DNA of 64,000 nt from Amblyomma americanum (Eukaryota > Arthropoda > Arachnida > Ixodida > Ixodidae): contig NW_027526484.1 in the NCBI RefSeq assembly GCF_052857255.1, positions 2,577,501 to 2,641,500 on the forward strand, read 5' to 3'. Positions 8,900 through 19,590 of the stretch are shown here, in pieces. The notes under the pieces were generated by a model, which made no database searches, had not been told where the DNA came from, and was given only the letters and a program-made list of their open reading frames with translations. The translations under genes and the position numbers were made by a program. How positions within the stretch are numbered: position 1 is the stretch's first letter; each line of letters starts with the position of its first letter.

Positions 8900-9614
8900 G
8901 AGGTCGACTCAAAGCTCGTACGCTCTAACCAGCGTCTCAAATTCAACACTAAGTGATCCTTCGTCAGAAGAGATTCAGAGTATCACTGCAGTCCTGGGCA
9001 AATCCGGTTTTTCTGTCTGTCCAACTTTAGTGTAGGGCTTAAAGGTCTACACTAAAGTCCCTTGTAGCATTGCTTTTTTTTTCACACTTTCTCAAACAGG
9101 AATAGGCGATTTGTTATGGGTGACCAGAAACAGGTTGTGTGCAGTGATAGTTTTATGTTTGGTTCTTGAGATGTTTGTTCTGGTGTATGCAATGGTCTTT
9201 GTTGGGCGCACTGCATGCAGTGTATCCTATGATGTTAACGGTCTTTTGTTTTTTTGTTTCATGTTTTCGTGCATCGCAGCTTTTTGCAGATTGTAGAAAA
9301 AAAGAAAACTATTTTCGACACACGGAATACTTGAGGAAGCTGCTTCCCTTCAGTTTGCCATGTTAACCCTTTTATAACTTCTGTTGTCATATTTGAGGCT
9401 GATTATTGGTCATGAACTGCATGCTTTTCCAAATTTATCCTTATTAATATTTGAAAGGCTGTGTTGATGCAACTTCTTGGCACAAGTCCTGCAACATGCC
9501 CTTTCACTGTTCTCTGCTTAGAGTGGGGGACATAGGAAGGGGACCTTGCCCGCAGAGGCTTTGCTTGGTCCTTCAGCCAACAACCGCCCCACTGTCTGTA
9601 CATGTCGAATGCAG
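8900..9614. other. Probable intron or intergenic sequence
   Basis: Precedes the first visible exon of the helical-repeat gene. A pyrimidine-rich stretch before the acceptor GAATGCAG (9607-9614) is the only signal noticed. Confidence 0.4.
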
Positions 9615-9800
9615 GCCCAGTGAGGAATGTCATCAGCTACGTGCTGCACCGGTGCCCATCCAATGAGCTCAGCGACACACTCCTGTCATATTGCAAAACG
9701 GTGCTGGATAAGCTCGGACCTCTGCCCTGCTTCGACGGGAACTTGTATCCACTGGTGGATGATCTCCTGCATCCCCTGCTGACTACCCACGAGTGCATGG
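9615..9800 (+). CDS. Exon a of an unidentified helical-repeat protein gene
   Basis: A 186-bp internal exon bounded by acceptor GCAG and donor ATGG/GTGAGG. It encodes 62 codons, including VRNVISYVLHRCPSNELSD and YPLVDDLLHPLL. Leucines are spaced as in amphipathic helices, consistent with a HEAT/ARM-like protein. It starts and ends in phase 1, as do the two downstream exons at 11125 and 21883, and joining the three keeps an open frame. I do not recognise the family. The start codon and upstream exons are not visible, so this is a gene fragment. Expression is untested, but splice and phase agreement across three exons makes chance unlikely. Confidence 0.75.
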
Positions 9801-9895
9801 GTGAGGGAGTTGGCTCTTGGAGCACTTCGTGCCGAGGCCTCGACGAAAGGGCGTGGGTTGTGGAATAGATGGTATCCTGGCTGCTGAAATCAAGA

Positions 9896-10105
9896 AAAGG
9901 AAATGGATATGGGCAGGGCATGTGTGAATGCAGGGGACGAGTAACCAATGGTTCCTTAAGGGTAACAGAGTGGATTCCAAAAGACAGTAAGTGTAACCTA
10001 GGAGCTACCCTCGTTACGCTTCTTGGAATCCACTCTGTTACGTTTAAGGGACCGTCGGTTAGTTGTCCTCTGCATTCACATGCCCAGCCCATATCCATTT
10101 CCTTT
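9896..10105. repeat. LINE-derived palindrome (foldback)
   Basis: Arms 9896-9980 and 10022-10105 (about 84 bp each) are imperfect reverse complements around a loop of about 41 bp. Each arm reads as the conserved 3' end of a tick RTE-like LINE: KWIWAGHV-like, then SLRVTEWIPKD in the left arm. The structure is two LINE 3' fragments tail to tail, and its RNA would fold into a long hairpin. It lies in the intron after exon a. Confidence 0.8.
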
Positions 10106-11124
10106 CCTTTATTTCGGCCAGGCTCTTTCGTTGCACTTTCAGTAGCCGGGTGGCCAGGTGAGATCAGGATGGCTGCGGCTTGCACTGGACAGAGCTGATT
10201 GGAGGCATCCGGTGGAGGCCGTTGACGTGCAGTGGGCGTAAAACGAGGATGATGATGGCGGTGTGATCATGATCTGGGGCAGTGTACCAACTTTGAATCT
10301 GTTCAGGGGCACATTCTGGCTGTGAACTCCTCAAGGAATTGTTCCGGGAAGGCATGCGTTTACTGATGCAGTGAAAGTGTGCAGTTCTTGGTTATAGCTC
10401 TCATTCAGCAAGAGCCCTGCTTTCTGTGTGTCCAATGCCTCCGCCCTGGAACCCGTGAAATCAAATTCAAAGGCACACTGCAGAGGGGATGATTGTAAAA
10501 GCGAAATTGTTACAGCACAATGTGAAGCCAATACTACTAATGCAGATTTGTCACATCACATCGTATAATTAGCTCCCATATTTTTTGACCCTGTGATGGT
10601 TACAAAGAAACTGAGTTTAGAGGTGTTTTTTACGCTAGTATCATCTTGATTAAGGCAAAATTTATTAATACAAGACTGCCTGGTGAGATTGATGAACCAG
10701 CGTTCTCTGCGGTAATGTTCTTGACCTTTGGGAGCTGCATGTGCGTGTCAAGATACACTGTAGTGGAGGGCTCTGCATTAATTTAAGCCATTGGGGCTCT
10801 TAAGGTGTGCTGCCATCGCACAATACACGAGCAGTTTCCTTTTCCTTTCCACTGAAATGCATATGCCGCAGCTGGGGTTTGATCCTGCAACCAGTGCTTT
10901 CTTTGGGTGATCTGAAGGAGTCTGCATCTTACCCAGCACCCATTATGGGGTTAAGAGACTGTGTAAGACCCAAGCATCTTCAGCTCTCGCATCATTGGAA
11001 ATGGTGAACGTGCCGTTTTCGATCTGTGGGGGAGTACATACACACGCAACAGTACTTGCATGGCCGTGATTGTTAGTCATGGAATTGTGGTTCCAAGCAT
11101 GTGACCGTTGTTTTTTGGGGCCAG
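10106..11124. other. Intron, no gene seen
   Basis: Part of the 1.3-kb intron between exons a and b. 10140-10260 has weak similarity to a LINE tail (GTGCAGTGGGCGT then GATGATGATG). Nothing else was recognised. Confidence 0.5.
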
Positions 11125-11295
11125 ACACCTGCCTGGAGCTTCGCAAGGCCTTGGAAGAGATCTGCCGGCGGTCGCCCAATTCTATTCTGCCGTGGGTGCT
11201 GAGAAAACAGCTTCTTCCACTGCTCCAGTCGCTGCTGTCCAAGCTGCAGCTGCCACTTGCTCAGCAGCATGCTACTTGCCTTATCAGATTGCTGG
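11125..11295 (+). CDS. Exon b of the helical-repeat protein gene
   Basis: A 171-bp exon (57 codons) between acceptor GGGGCCAG and donor CTGG/GTGAGT, phase 1 at both ends. It encodes CLELRKALEEICRRSPNSIL and LLPLLQSLLSKLQLPLAQQH, strongly helical and leucine-rich. It joins exon a through a split codon (G+AC = Asp) and exon c through another (G+GA = Gly) without a stop. Part of the same unidentified gene; consistent with a HEAT-like scaffold, no specific function assigned. Confidence 0.78.
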
Positions 11296-11580
11296 GTGAG
11301 TTTATCTCTTCTAACTCAGAGTACGCTAGCAAATATTTTATTGCTTATACAGCTTACTCGGTGAAAACTTGAGGGGACATTTGAGCTCCGGCTCAAGGTA
11401 TGATGAAATAGTGTTAATGGGTCCCTTCAGCAGCCTGAGGTCTTCTTTGCTTATAATTTGCTGACATGGACACTGTTCTTTCTTGCACCATCACATAACA
11501 CTTGAGTACACTACGATAGCATCAGAGATCTCTCCCGCTCAAGTACTCCTTTTCTGTCACCGAGGTTTTGTCTACATGCC

Positions 11581-11817
11581 TGTTGGTTTATGGGGGCTTA
11601 ACGTCCCAAAGCGACTCAGTCTATGAGGGATGCGATGCCATAGTGAAGGGTTCTGGAAATTTCGACCACCTCGGGTTCTTTGACATGCACTGACATCGCA
11701 CAGTACACGCGCCTCTAAAATTTCGCCTCCATCGAAATTCGACCGCCGCGGCCGGGATCGAACCCGCGTCTTTCGGGTCAGCAGCCAAGCATCATAATCA
11801 CTGAGCCGCCGCGCCGG
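11581..11817 (-). mobile_element. tRNA-derived SINE (Ruka-like)
   Basis: A minus-strand SINE. The tRNA-related head is at the right: GGGATCGAACCCGCG (reverse of the B box) at about 11754-11768, and CACTGAGCCGCCGCGCC at the end. The body has TTTCGACCACCTCGG and GCACTGACATCGCACAGTACACG, a layout repeated at 15.78 kb and, more decayed, at 38.04 kb. I infer the tick Ruka-type family from general resemblance. Located in the intron between exons b and c. Confidence 0.8.
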
Positions 11818-12989
11818 ACGCCTGCATGCCTGTATATGCAGAATTAGTCATTCATTCTCTGCTTTACATTCATAGATTGCGGGGAGTTCTCATACCACTC
11901 CTGGCACTGTGGTGCAGCAGTTCAAGCGATGCCCCATTGCCTAGCAGGTGGCTGTACCGGTGGTGTGCTTGCGAGACCGACGCTGCTCTTCCTGAGCAAC
12001 TTCTCGCAACCAGTAATCTGTCGCCTACCACAGTGGACAGGTTGTGGTGACATCGCAAGGTCACGTGACTCTGGGGTCGCTGCTGAACAGGACCATTAAC
12101 AAGATTGCTTTAAAAGAGGCACAAAAACAGACTGCAAACATGACGGGGGCTCAAGGGTTGAGAATGTGTTCTTTGTTCACTTGGCATCTTGAGTTCAGAT
12201 AGGAGAATTTTTTCTTGGTCAGAGCAATAGACAGGGCTCTGCTGTTGTATTCCGCCTCTTTCCTTGTCAGCATGATGAAGGCTTCCATTATGTCTCCGGG
12301 TTCCCCATTTTTCAATGTTGCAAACGTGCTTTGCATGAGATTGCTCTTAAGAGTTAGTGCAATACCCAACAGATTATGAAGTACCAAATAAAGTGGGATA
12401 TACAGCTTATAATAAATGGGAGTTCGTAACAGTGGACCATGGTCTGCGGCAGTCCATCCGTATTACTCTGCTGACCAGTCACAATACCAGACGAAATCAG
12501 CTTTTTAATGTTTGACTACATATACCAAACAAGCTAGAGTCGTCAAAATTCTTGAGCTTATATTTCGTCTTGTGGCTAGCTTTTTGTTTTGGTTAACAAG
12601 AAAGAGCTTTTATGACAAACTATTTTACTTTCTTGTCATGGAAGAACAGTGTTTGGCAATCATCGGACCGAGCTTCACTACAGATTTAAGTTGTATCGGA
12701 CTTTAATAAGCCAAACAGTATTGGGGCCCTAAAATTGCCGCATTTTTTTTCTTCTACTTAAAAGTTTCAGTTTGGTTATATTGTCACAATATATTGAAGA
12801 CCATGTGATGTCAGAGGCCAGTAGTGTGTCTAATGTTGATTGCGAGGTCAAATTAAACTGAATAAAATCAATTTTATCCTATATTCTAGCACCAAAAATA
12901 ATACAGAGGGCACTTAATATTGCTTACATGCTGTGAAAGCAAAAGCATGAATGTCTCATTCAAAGCTTATATGTTATTGGTTAGAACCC
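11818..12989. other. Intron, no gene seen
   Basis: AT-rich, with no coding or repeat structure that I could support. Confidence 0.45.
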
Positions 12990-13275
12990 CTGTCACCAGC
13001 TTGCCTCCAACTTGACTAGCAGCTGTATGCTATGTGCAACGAAAAATTGTGTGACACCAGCCGGAATACTGTACGGCAAACAGTTGCATCACAATTGTGA
13101 AACGAAAGTCGTTAACCACCACACCATTAAAGTACTTATGTAGTCAGTTAGAATTCGTCTCGCGACCTAGCCTGCAGCTTGACTAAGAGATGTATGCTAT
13201 ATGCAATGAGAAATCATATGACACCACCGGCAGCTCAATGATGAACTGCTGAATCGCAACTTTGATAAAAATGTC
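12990..13275. repeat. Degenerate tandem repeat, copies 1-2
   Basis: Two diverged copies of a unit of roughly 150 bp start near 12995 and 13160. They share CTTGACTAGCAG-CTGTATGCTAT, GTGCAACGAAAAAT-GTGTGACACC and AGTTGCATCACAA-like blocks. A third copy is at about 14185-14300, beyond the CR1 insertion. Confidence 0.7.
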
Positions 13276-13319
13276 GAGGAAGGCACACAATTGGAGGTGC
13301 ATCATGAGATCTTAAGTAG

Positions 13320-14165
13320 TATTTATTTATTTATTTATTACAACAGCCTCAGGGCCGCAGGGCGTTATAGAGGGGTTGGTGAAAAAAGAAAAAATACATA
13401 AAAAAGTACAGGCAAAAGAAAAGCAAAAATCATTATGCCGATGCTTGTTCGATGACACACTTGGTGATAAGTGGCTTGAAGGATGACGCGTCTTCAATGC
13501 ATGCGATATGGGGTGGAAGGTGATTCCACTCAGTGCTAGTCTTCGGTAAGAAAGAATTAAAAAGCACATTCGTTTTACAGGTTGGGATGGCAACTTTATT
13601 TATATGGATGATCAACACGTGATGATACGTTGATGGTATAGAAGAAAAGAATTCCTGTTTTAGTGTCTCATTATGAAAGAAAATACTGTGGAAAAAACTG
13701 AGGCGTGAAATATTTCTACGAACTGCGAGATTAGTCAGACCAAGTTTAGATTTCATTAAAGAAACACTAGCCGTGTGAGAATAATTGGAAAGGATGAAGC
13801 GAGCTGACCGATTCTGAACAGATTCTATAGCATCGATTAAGGTGAGTTATGCAGGGTCCCATATCGATGATGCGTATTCTAGCTTTGGCCGTATTAGTGT
13901 TTGATATAAAAGTAACTTCAAATGGGATGGAGCCTGAGAGAAGTTTCTACGTATGTAACCAAGGGCACGGTTTGCATGTTTGATGTGCATGCGCCAGGAT
14001 AAGTTGTTAGTGATGTGAACACTGAGTTAATTATAAGATGAAATGTTCTCTAATGAAACTCCACTAATCTTGTAATCGAACGTTTTAGAAGGGTTAGATT
14101 GGCGACAGATGGACATAATTTTGCGCTTTGATGGATTGAGAACCATAGACCATCTCTGACACCAA
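13320..14165 (-). mobile_element. CR1-like LINE, 3' end
   Basis: A minus-strand 5'-truncated LINE. The last 100-odd residues of the RT ORF read AIESVQNRSARFILSNYSH, then LKSKLGLTNLAVRRN-like and FLPKTSTEWNHLPPHI, ending at the stop near 13433. This is the typical C-terminal pattern of CR1-clade RTs (RxxxLxxFHxxxF ... WNxLP). The 3' terminus is the (TAAA)n-type tail seen as TATTTATTTATTTATTA at 13320. Stops and gaps upstream make it a fossil. It sits between copies 2 and 3 of a local tandem repeat. Confidence 0.8.
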
Positions 14166-14179
14166 GCTAAGTATGTTGG

Positions 14180-14300
14180 AATACCTCTCGCAAGCTAGCC
14201 TCAAACTTGACTAGCATATGTGTGCCATGTGCAACGGGAAATCGTATGACATCGCCCAGAGTGCTTAAAAACAAACAGTTGCATTACAATTTCTATATGC
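14180..14300. repeat. Degenerate tandem repeat, copy 3
   Basis: Third copy of the unit at 12990-13275: CTTGACTAGCATATGTGTGC, GTGCAACGGGAAATCGTATG and AACAGTTGCATTACAA. It is separated from the others by the CR1 3' end. Confidence 0.7.
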
Positions 14301-15299
14301 AAGCCGGGAAACTGGCGCCACAAGGAGGTCCGCCAGTTATGCCATACGAGCAGGTGGTGCTTAGGAAGCGATGAGGAGTCGGGGGGGGTGGCTGCTCCTG
14401 GTATCTGTTGTGCATGCTGTTGTCACATTCGCCGCTTTGGTGGCTAGACGATAGCTGTTGCGACACCATCATTCTGGGACCGTCTCTTGGCCTCAACAAC
14501 GACAGTCACTGTTGGAATTTTGTCTAATGGTGCTAGTAAGGCTCTTGCATTAAAATAAATTGAAAAACTGTAATTATTTTTACCCTTAGCCTTCTCAGCT
14601 AGGCTTGGGCCCATGCTGTACAATAGAAAAGCAGTGAGTCTGCTCAGAATTACAGAATATGTTCACTTGTGTGAGAAATTATGCAGTAGCTATTTAAACT
14701 CATACAAATATGGTCAGAAAACAGAATACATGAAAAAAAAAGCATAGGTTCATAACATGAAAGGGACCCGTTTTTAACTTTAAAGATAGTGCATCACAAA
14801 TTATGGCAACAGGTCTTGAAGAGCAAGAGCCAAAATTAACAAGTTGACTAGTGCAGGATATGTCACCTATATGTTGGCTCTCTCACTATACATTTCTGCT
14901 CCCTCTTCTTGAATGTGTGCTGCTGTTGACTACGCCAAGTTTGCCAGTTTTTGGGTCTGAAACAAGGCATGCTTAAATTATACTGCACCTTAGCGGATTC
15001 TCCGCTGTGCTGCTTTGTAATGTTCGATTGCAACATTATGTATATCAATCTATTCTTTTCATGTCCCGACCTTATTTCTCGTACTGAACTTGGGCGCTGA
15101 ATGACCTGTCACAATTTGTTCCACGAGCAGTGAACTTGCATTGAGATTGCTTGCTCTACCATGGTAACTTACCCTCTTTTCGAAAGCGCCTTAAGTCGGT
15201 GCTGATACTATTGCATGTGATGCAACAGCATGATTGTGCGTGCGGCACTGCTGAGATAGGTATAATTTTGAGTGGACATTGCTGTAAGTTTGTTGTGAA
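14301..15299. other. Intron, no gene seen
   Basis: AT-rich. Short open stretches exist but have no splice context or recognisable motif. Confidence 0.45.
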
Positions 15300-15610
15300 A
15301 ATAGGTGCATGATGAGATGTTTTGCAATGATATACAGTTTTGTGCATTTTTATCGTGAATACTTTCGGAAATTTTCTCACCTCAACCACTAGCTCGTTTG
15401 CGGTGAAACTGCACACAGAGCTTGCGCTTTATGGTAACATTTGTATCGTAGTTTTACAATGGTACTTACTTAGTTGAGCCATGCATGATGCGAAAACTTA
15501 ATCATCTGCGTTGAGATCGGTGAACCTTAACCCGGAAGCGCCGTTCTTCACTGAGGGGCGGCAGTGGCATCGTCTGTTTTCTGTAGTGGAAAGCGTCACG
15601 ACAAGCCGCC
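15300..15610 (-). repeat. Left arm of an inverted duplication (degenerate exon copy)
   Basis: Reverse complement of 16150-16450 with moderate divergence. On the minus strand an ATG (15568-15570) begins MPLPP..., as in the right arm, but the frame hits stops. The donor AA/GTAAGTACC at about 15464-15470 is still preserved. It looks like a decayed copy of the candidate exon at 16194-16296. Confidence 0.75.
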
Positions 15611-15780
15611 GAGGCGAGCGTTGCAAGAAGCGCGGGTCTTTTGAATATGCCATTCCGGCCATTTCGTCTGCTTCAACTGAAGCGCTTCAAGATTTTCGGC
15701 TAACTGAGCGGAAAAAATATCAGAACAACTGATTTAACGAGGCTTTACCTTTCAAAAAATATTGTTAATAATAATAATTG

Positions 15781-16080
15781 GTTTTTTTTGGGGAAAGGAA
15801 ATGGCGCAGTATCTGTCTCATATATCGTTGGACACCTGAACCGCGCCGTAAGGGAAGGGATGAAGGAGGGAGTGAAAGAAGAAAGAGAAATAGGTGCCGT
15901 AGTGGAGGGCTCCGGCATAATTTCGACCACCTGGGGATCTTTAACCTGCACTGACATCGCACACCACACGGGCGCCTTAGCGTTTTTCCTCCATAAAAAC
16001 GCAGCCGCTGCGGTCGGGTTCGAACCCGGGAACTCCGGATCAGTAGTCGAGCGCCCTAACCACTGAGCCACCGCGGCGGG
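15781..16080 (-). mobile_element. tRNA-derived SINE
   Basis: Same layout as the SINE at 11.58 kb: TTTCGACCACCTGGGGATC, GCACTGACATCGCACACCAC, then the reversed B box GGGTTCGAACCCGGG and CACTGAGCCACCGCGGCGG. It lies between the two arms of the inverted duplication. Confidence 0.85.
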
Positions 16081-16149
16081 GCCAAAAAATATTGTTTGAT
16101 CTCCTTTTCTGCCGAGTGACTTTATCCATTTCAGCTCATATCATTTGCT

Positions 16150-16450
16150 TTCGTGACACTCCAAAAGAATCAAAGGGTGACAGCAGAAACCAGATGGCAC
16201 CACTGCCGCCCCAGCGAAAAAACACCGTTTGCAGGTTTCGGTTCGCCGATCTCGACGCAAACGATTACGTTTTCACATCATGCACAGCTCAGCTAAGTAA
16301 GTACCGTTGTAAAACTTGCTACGATACAAAAGTTACCATAATACGCAAGCTCTATGTGCAGTTTCACCGCAAACGAGCTAGCGGTTGAGGTGAGAAAGGT
16401 TTTTAAAATATTCACAATAAAAATGCACAATACTGTATAACAGTCCATGA
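16150..16450 (+). repeat. Right arm of the inverted duplication
   Basis: Pairs with 15300-15610. Matching blocks include GGTTGAGGTGAGAAA, GTGCAGTTTCACCGCAAACG, AGTTACCATAA and GGTACTTACTTAG-type sequence (reverse complement). Spacer of about 540 bp, including a SINE. Confidence 0.75.
16194..16296 (+). CDS. Candidate first coding exon, unknown gene
   Basis: An ATG in acceptable context (CAGATGGC) opens 103 bp reading MAPLPPQRKNTVCRFRFADL and continuing to TSCTAQL. It ends at a strong donor, AA/GTAAGTACC. The mirrored copy at 15470-15570 keeps the ATG and donor but not the frame. No family was recognised and no downstream exon identified. It is in the intron between exons b and c of the helical-repeat gene, same strand. 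It could be an alternative first exon or an unrelated duplicate; confidence is low. Confidence 0.3.
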
Positions 16451-16632
16451 AGGATTTTTAATATCAAACATGTCCCCATCACATTAGCAAACATGTTGCG
16501 GCCTGCTTGACTTGTTCGACGGACCTCCCTGCAGTGGCTTCGGCAGATAGTCATGCTGCCGGTTAAGCCTCCTGCAAGTGCACTTTGATTACAGGTTCAT
16601 TTAGCACGTGCTTGTGCATGTGATGTTAATAT

Positions 16633-16792
16633 TGCAACGGATAGAAGAAGAGATGAATGAAGTCTCTCGGAGGCGCGCGTACTCTGGGATTCTGTGCTCT
16701 GTGCCTGGTGCTCTGTGCGGGCCGCCCTGTGCTCTTGACTTGTGTGCTGTGCCCGGGCGTTCTTGCGTCGTTCCCGCCTGGACCACGTAATA
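16633..16792 (+). repeat. 5' LTR of gypsy copy 2
   Basis: 160 bp, TGCAACGG...GTAATA. It contains an in-phase pattern of GTGCTCTGTG repeats. Confidence 0.92.
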
Positions 16793-16868
16793 TCTTTGGT
16801 GGAGGTGCGGATTTTACGCTGCGCCCACCACGCAGCTTCGTAGTACTCGTCAGGCCTGGACTACCACC

Positions 16869-17966
16869 ATGGCTCAACCCGGCCGGTCAAGGAGCCCCAC
16901 TACCCCCATTACCACTCCTTTCGTCATCATGGCTCCTCCTCGCGACCCCGGCACGTTTTCCGGCACAGATGGCTCGGACGTCGAAGACTGGATTAACATC
17001 TACGAGCGTGTCAGCAACTACAACAGGTGGGACCCTACGCTAATGCTCGCGAACGTCATCTTTTACCTCAATGGCACGGCGCGCGTATGGTATGAGACCC
17101 ACGAGGAAGAGCTAACAAGTTGGGACACCTTTAAGGAAAAGTTGAAGACGCTATTCGGTAGACCTGATGACCGCCAGCTCGCCGCCAAGAAACAGCTGGC
17201 TACTCGAGCACAATCTTCTGCCGAGAGCTACGTGGCCTACATTCAGGACATCTTGGCGCTTTGTCACAAGGTCGACGCCGCAATGAGTGAGACCGATAAA
17301 GTGGGCCACGTGCTCAAAGGCATTGCCGACAATGCGTTCCACTTGCTTGTTAGCAAAGACTGTACCTCAATTGACTCCATCATAAACGAGTGCCGTCGAT
17401 TTGAGCAAGTCAAAGGCCGCCGCATTTCGCCGTCGTTTTCTCGCCTTCCCAACACGGCCGCGACATCTTCCTGTGAGGACCACCGATCACCATCCCGCAC
17501 GCCCTCGGACGCCCCTGCCGTCACCGATTCAGTCACCCGGATCTTCCGACGTGAACTGGAGGCCCTCGCACCTGTGATTTCCCCGCCCTCCGTCCCTGAT
17601 ACAACCCTGCCTGCTGTGTCGCTGATTCAGGCCGTCGTACGGCAGGAACTCGCTCATCTGAACCTCGCTCCGGCAGTGTGCGCCATCAGAAGCCCGGACA
17701 CCCCCCAGCCCCCTCCCTGTGCTTTTCGTCGCACCTATTATTCTCTGCCCCGTTCCCGCAATCCCAATGACTGGCGCACGGCGGACGACCGTCCCATTTG
17801 CTTCCGGTGCTCTCGCATTGGCCACATCGCCCGTCATTGCCGCAGTCCATGGTCTTCAACGCCCCGCAACGTCTTCCCCTCCTTCTACAGTCCCGCCTCA
17901 TCCCACAACTTCTCGACCCGCGCCCCGTCTGAACCGTCTGCACCAGCCGTACCCCCTCCACGCTGA
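16869..17966 (+). CDS. Gypsy copy 2 gag (truncated tail)
   Basis: 365 residues with a retrotransposon gag domain (DPGTFSGTDGSDVEDWINIY; MLANVIFYLNGTARVWYETH) and a CCHC knuckle, CFRCSRIGHIARHC, near residue 313. TGA at 17964 ends it. Continuing in the same frame past the TGA gives an SRSPSPQGRRSRSPL-type Arg/Ser tail and then QLEN followed by TAA. That is the same ending as gag of copies 3 and 4, so the TGA is probably a premature stop (one CGA-to-TGA change would explain it). Confidence 0.9.
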   Translation: MAQPGRSRSPTTPITTPFVIMAPPRDPGTFSGTDGSDVEDWINIYERVSNYNRWDPTLMLANVIFYLNGTARVWYETHEEELTSWDTFKEKLKTLFGRPDDRQLAAKKQLATRAQSSAESYVAYIQDILALCHKVDAAMSETDKVGHVLKGIADNAFHLLVSKDCTSIDSIINECRRFEQVKGRRISPSFSRLPNTAATSSCEDHRSPSRTPSDAPAVTDSVTRIFRRELEALAPVISPPSVPDTTLPAVSLIQAVVRQELAHLNLAPAVCAIRSPDTPQPPPCAFRRTYYSLPRSRNPNDWRTADDRPICFRCSRIGHIARHCRSPWSSTPRNVFPSFYSPASSHNFSTRAPSEPSAPAVPPPR

Positions 17967-19590
17967 TTCTCCCGTTCTCCGTCCCCGCAGGGCCGCCGCT
18001 CTCGTTCCCCCCTGTCGCCTTCTCGCAGCCGCTCCCAATTGGAAAACTAAGTGATGCAGCTCCCGGAGGTGACGCTGCATCAACGACCCGGACTACAAAT
18101 CCTCTCTCGACCACTCGACCTAATCTTCTGAACGTCACTATCGACCGTGTTCCTGTGCGCGCCCTGATTGACACCGGTGCTCATGTATCAGTGATGAGTG
18201 CTGCCCTCCGCCGTCGCCTCCGCAAAGTCCTCACGCCTGCAACGTCCCGTGTGTGTGTCGCGGATGGTGGCACGCCTGCTGTGGACGGTATGTGTACCGC
18301 GCGCGTTACTATTGCCGGCCAGAGTATACCAGTTCAGTTCACCGTGCTGACCACCTGTGTTCATGACCTTATCCCCGGCTTAGATTTTTTGACTGACCAT
18401 TCCGCCCTCATTGACTGCTCGGAGGGTGTTCTACACCTCGCCCTTCCAGCGCTGGATTCAGACCCACTTGATGTATCACTGCGACTGTTCAGTACCGCAT
18501 ATGCTCACCTGTCATCCCGAACCGCCTCTTTTGTTCCATTGACCCCATCTCGCCCAGTTCCCGATGGCGACTATCTCGTTACTCCCAATCTTGACCTCCT
18601 CCTGACCCGTAACGTTGCCCTACCTCATACCATTGCCACCATCCAAGCCAACGCCCTCTTTCTGCCTTTCCTCAACTTCGGCCTCACTTCTCAAGTGCTA
18701 CCGTCCGGCATCTGCGTCGCTACGCTATCCCCTCTCGCTCCTTGCCACGTGGCTACGTTGCCCGCTACCCCAGTTCCAGAAACCGCCGCACCGCGCCGGC
18801 AGTCTCTTCTGTCGACCGACACCTTCACAACCATGATGGCTACCGACCTCCATCCCGATCAAACTGCCAAGCTTCGTGCCCTTCTTGAATCTTTTTCGGA
18901 TATTTTTGACGTGAACAACACCACGCTGGGTCAAACTCTCGCCGTCAGGCACCGCATTGAAACAGGCGATGCCCCTCCCATTCGCCGCCGCCCTTACTGG
19001 GTCTCTCACGCCGAGCGTCAAGTAATCAATGCGGAAGTTACTAAAATGCTAGAAAAAAACATTATCGAACCCTCACACAGTCCCTGGGCCTCACCCGTCG
19101 TCCTTGTCAGGAAAAAGGATGACTCATGGCGTTTTTGCATTGATTATCGCCACCTGAATAAGATCACTAAAAAGGACGTGTACCCCCTGCCGCGTATCGA
19201 TGACGCGCTTGACTGCCTCCATGGTGCCAAATTTTTCTCGTCCATAGATCTTCGCTCCGGCTACTGGCAAATTGCTGTAGATGAACAGGACCATGAGAAA
19301 ACCGCTTTTGTGACTCCTGATGGCCTTTATCAATTTAAAGTTATGCCTTTCGGATTATGCAACGCACCAGCCACATTTGAACGCATGATGGATGCTCTTT
19401 TGCAAGGCTTTAAGTGGTCCACCTGCCTGTGCTATCTCGATGACGTCATTGTCTTTTCGCCCTCGTTTTCCTTTCTCAGATTCTTTCCCTCTTTTGTCAT
19501 GCTGGCCTGCAGCTCAACTCGTCTAAGTGCCGTTTCGCGTGCCGTCAACTCGCCATCTTGGGTCATGTCGTCGACGACACGGGGGTGCTG
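17967..19590 (+). pseudogene. Gypsy copy 2 protease and RT (pol 5' part)
   Basis: Open in the -1 frame relative to gag from within the gag tail (PIGKLSDAAPGGD). The protease box VRALIDTGAHVSVMS is at about 18155-18195. RT motifs are SPWASPVVLVRKKDDSWRF, IDYRHLNKITKKDVYPLPRI and LCYLDDVIVF around 19430. About 20 bp after the YLDD box a frame change occurs; the other frame continues to LGHVVDDTG, the last conserved RT motif. The remainder of pol to the integrase zinc domain is deleted, so the pol product cannot be complete. Confidence 0.88.
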
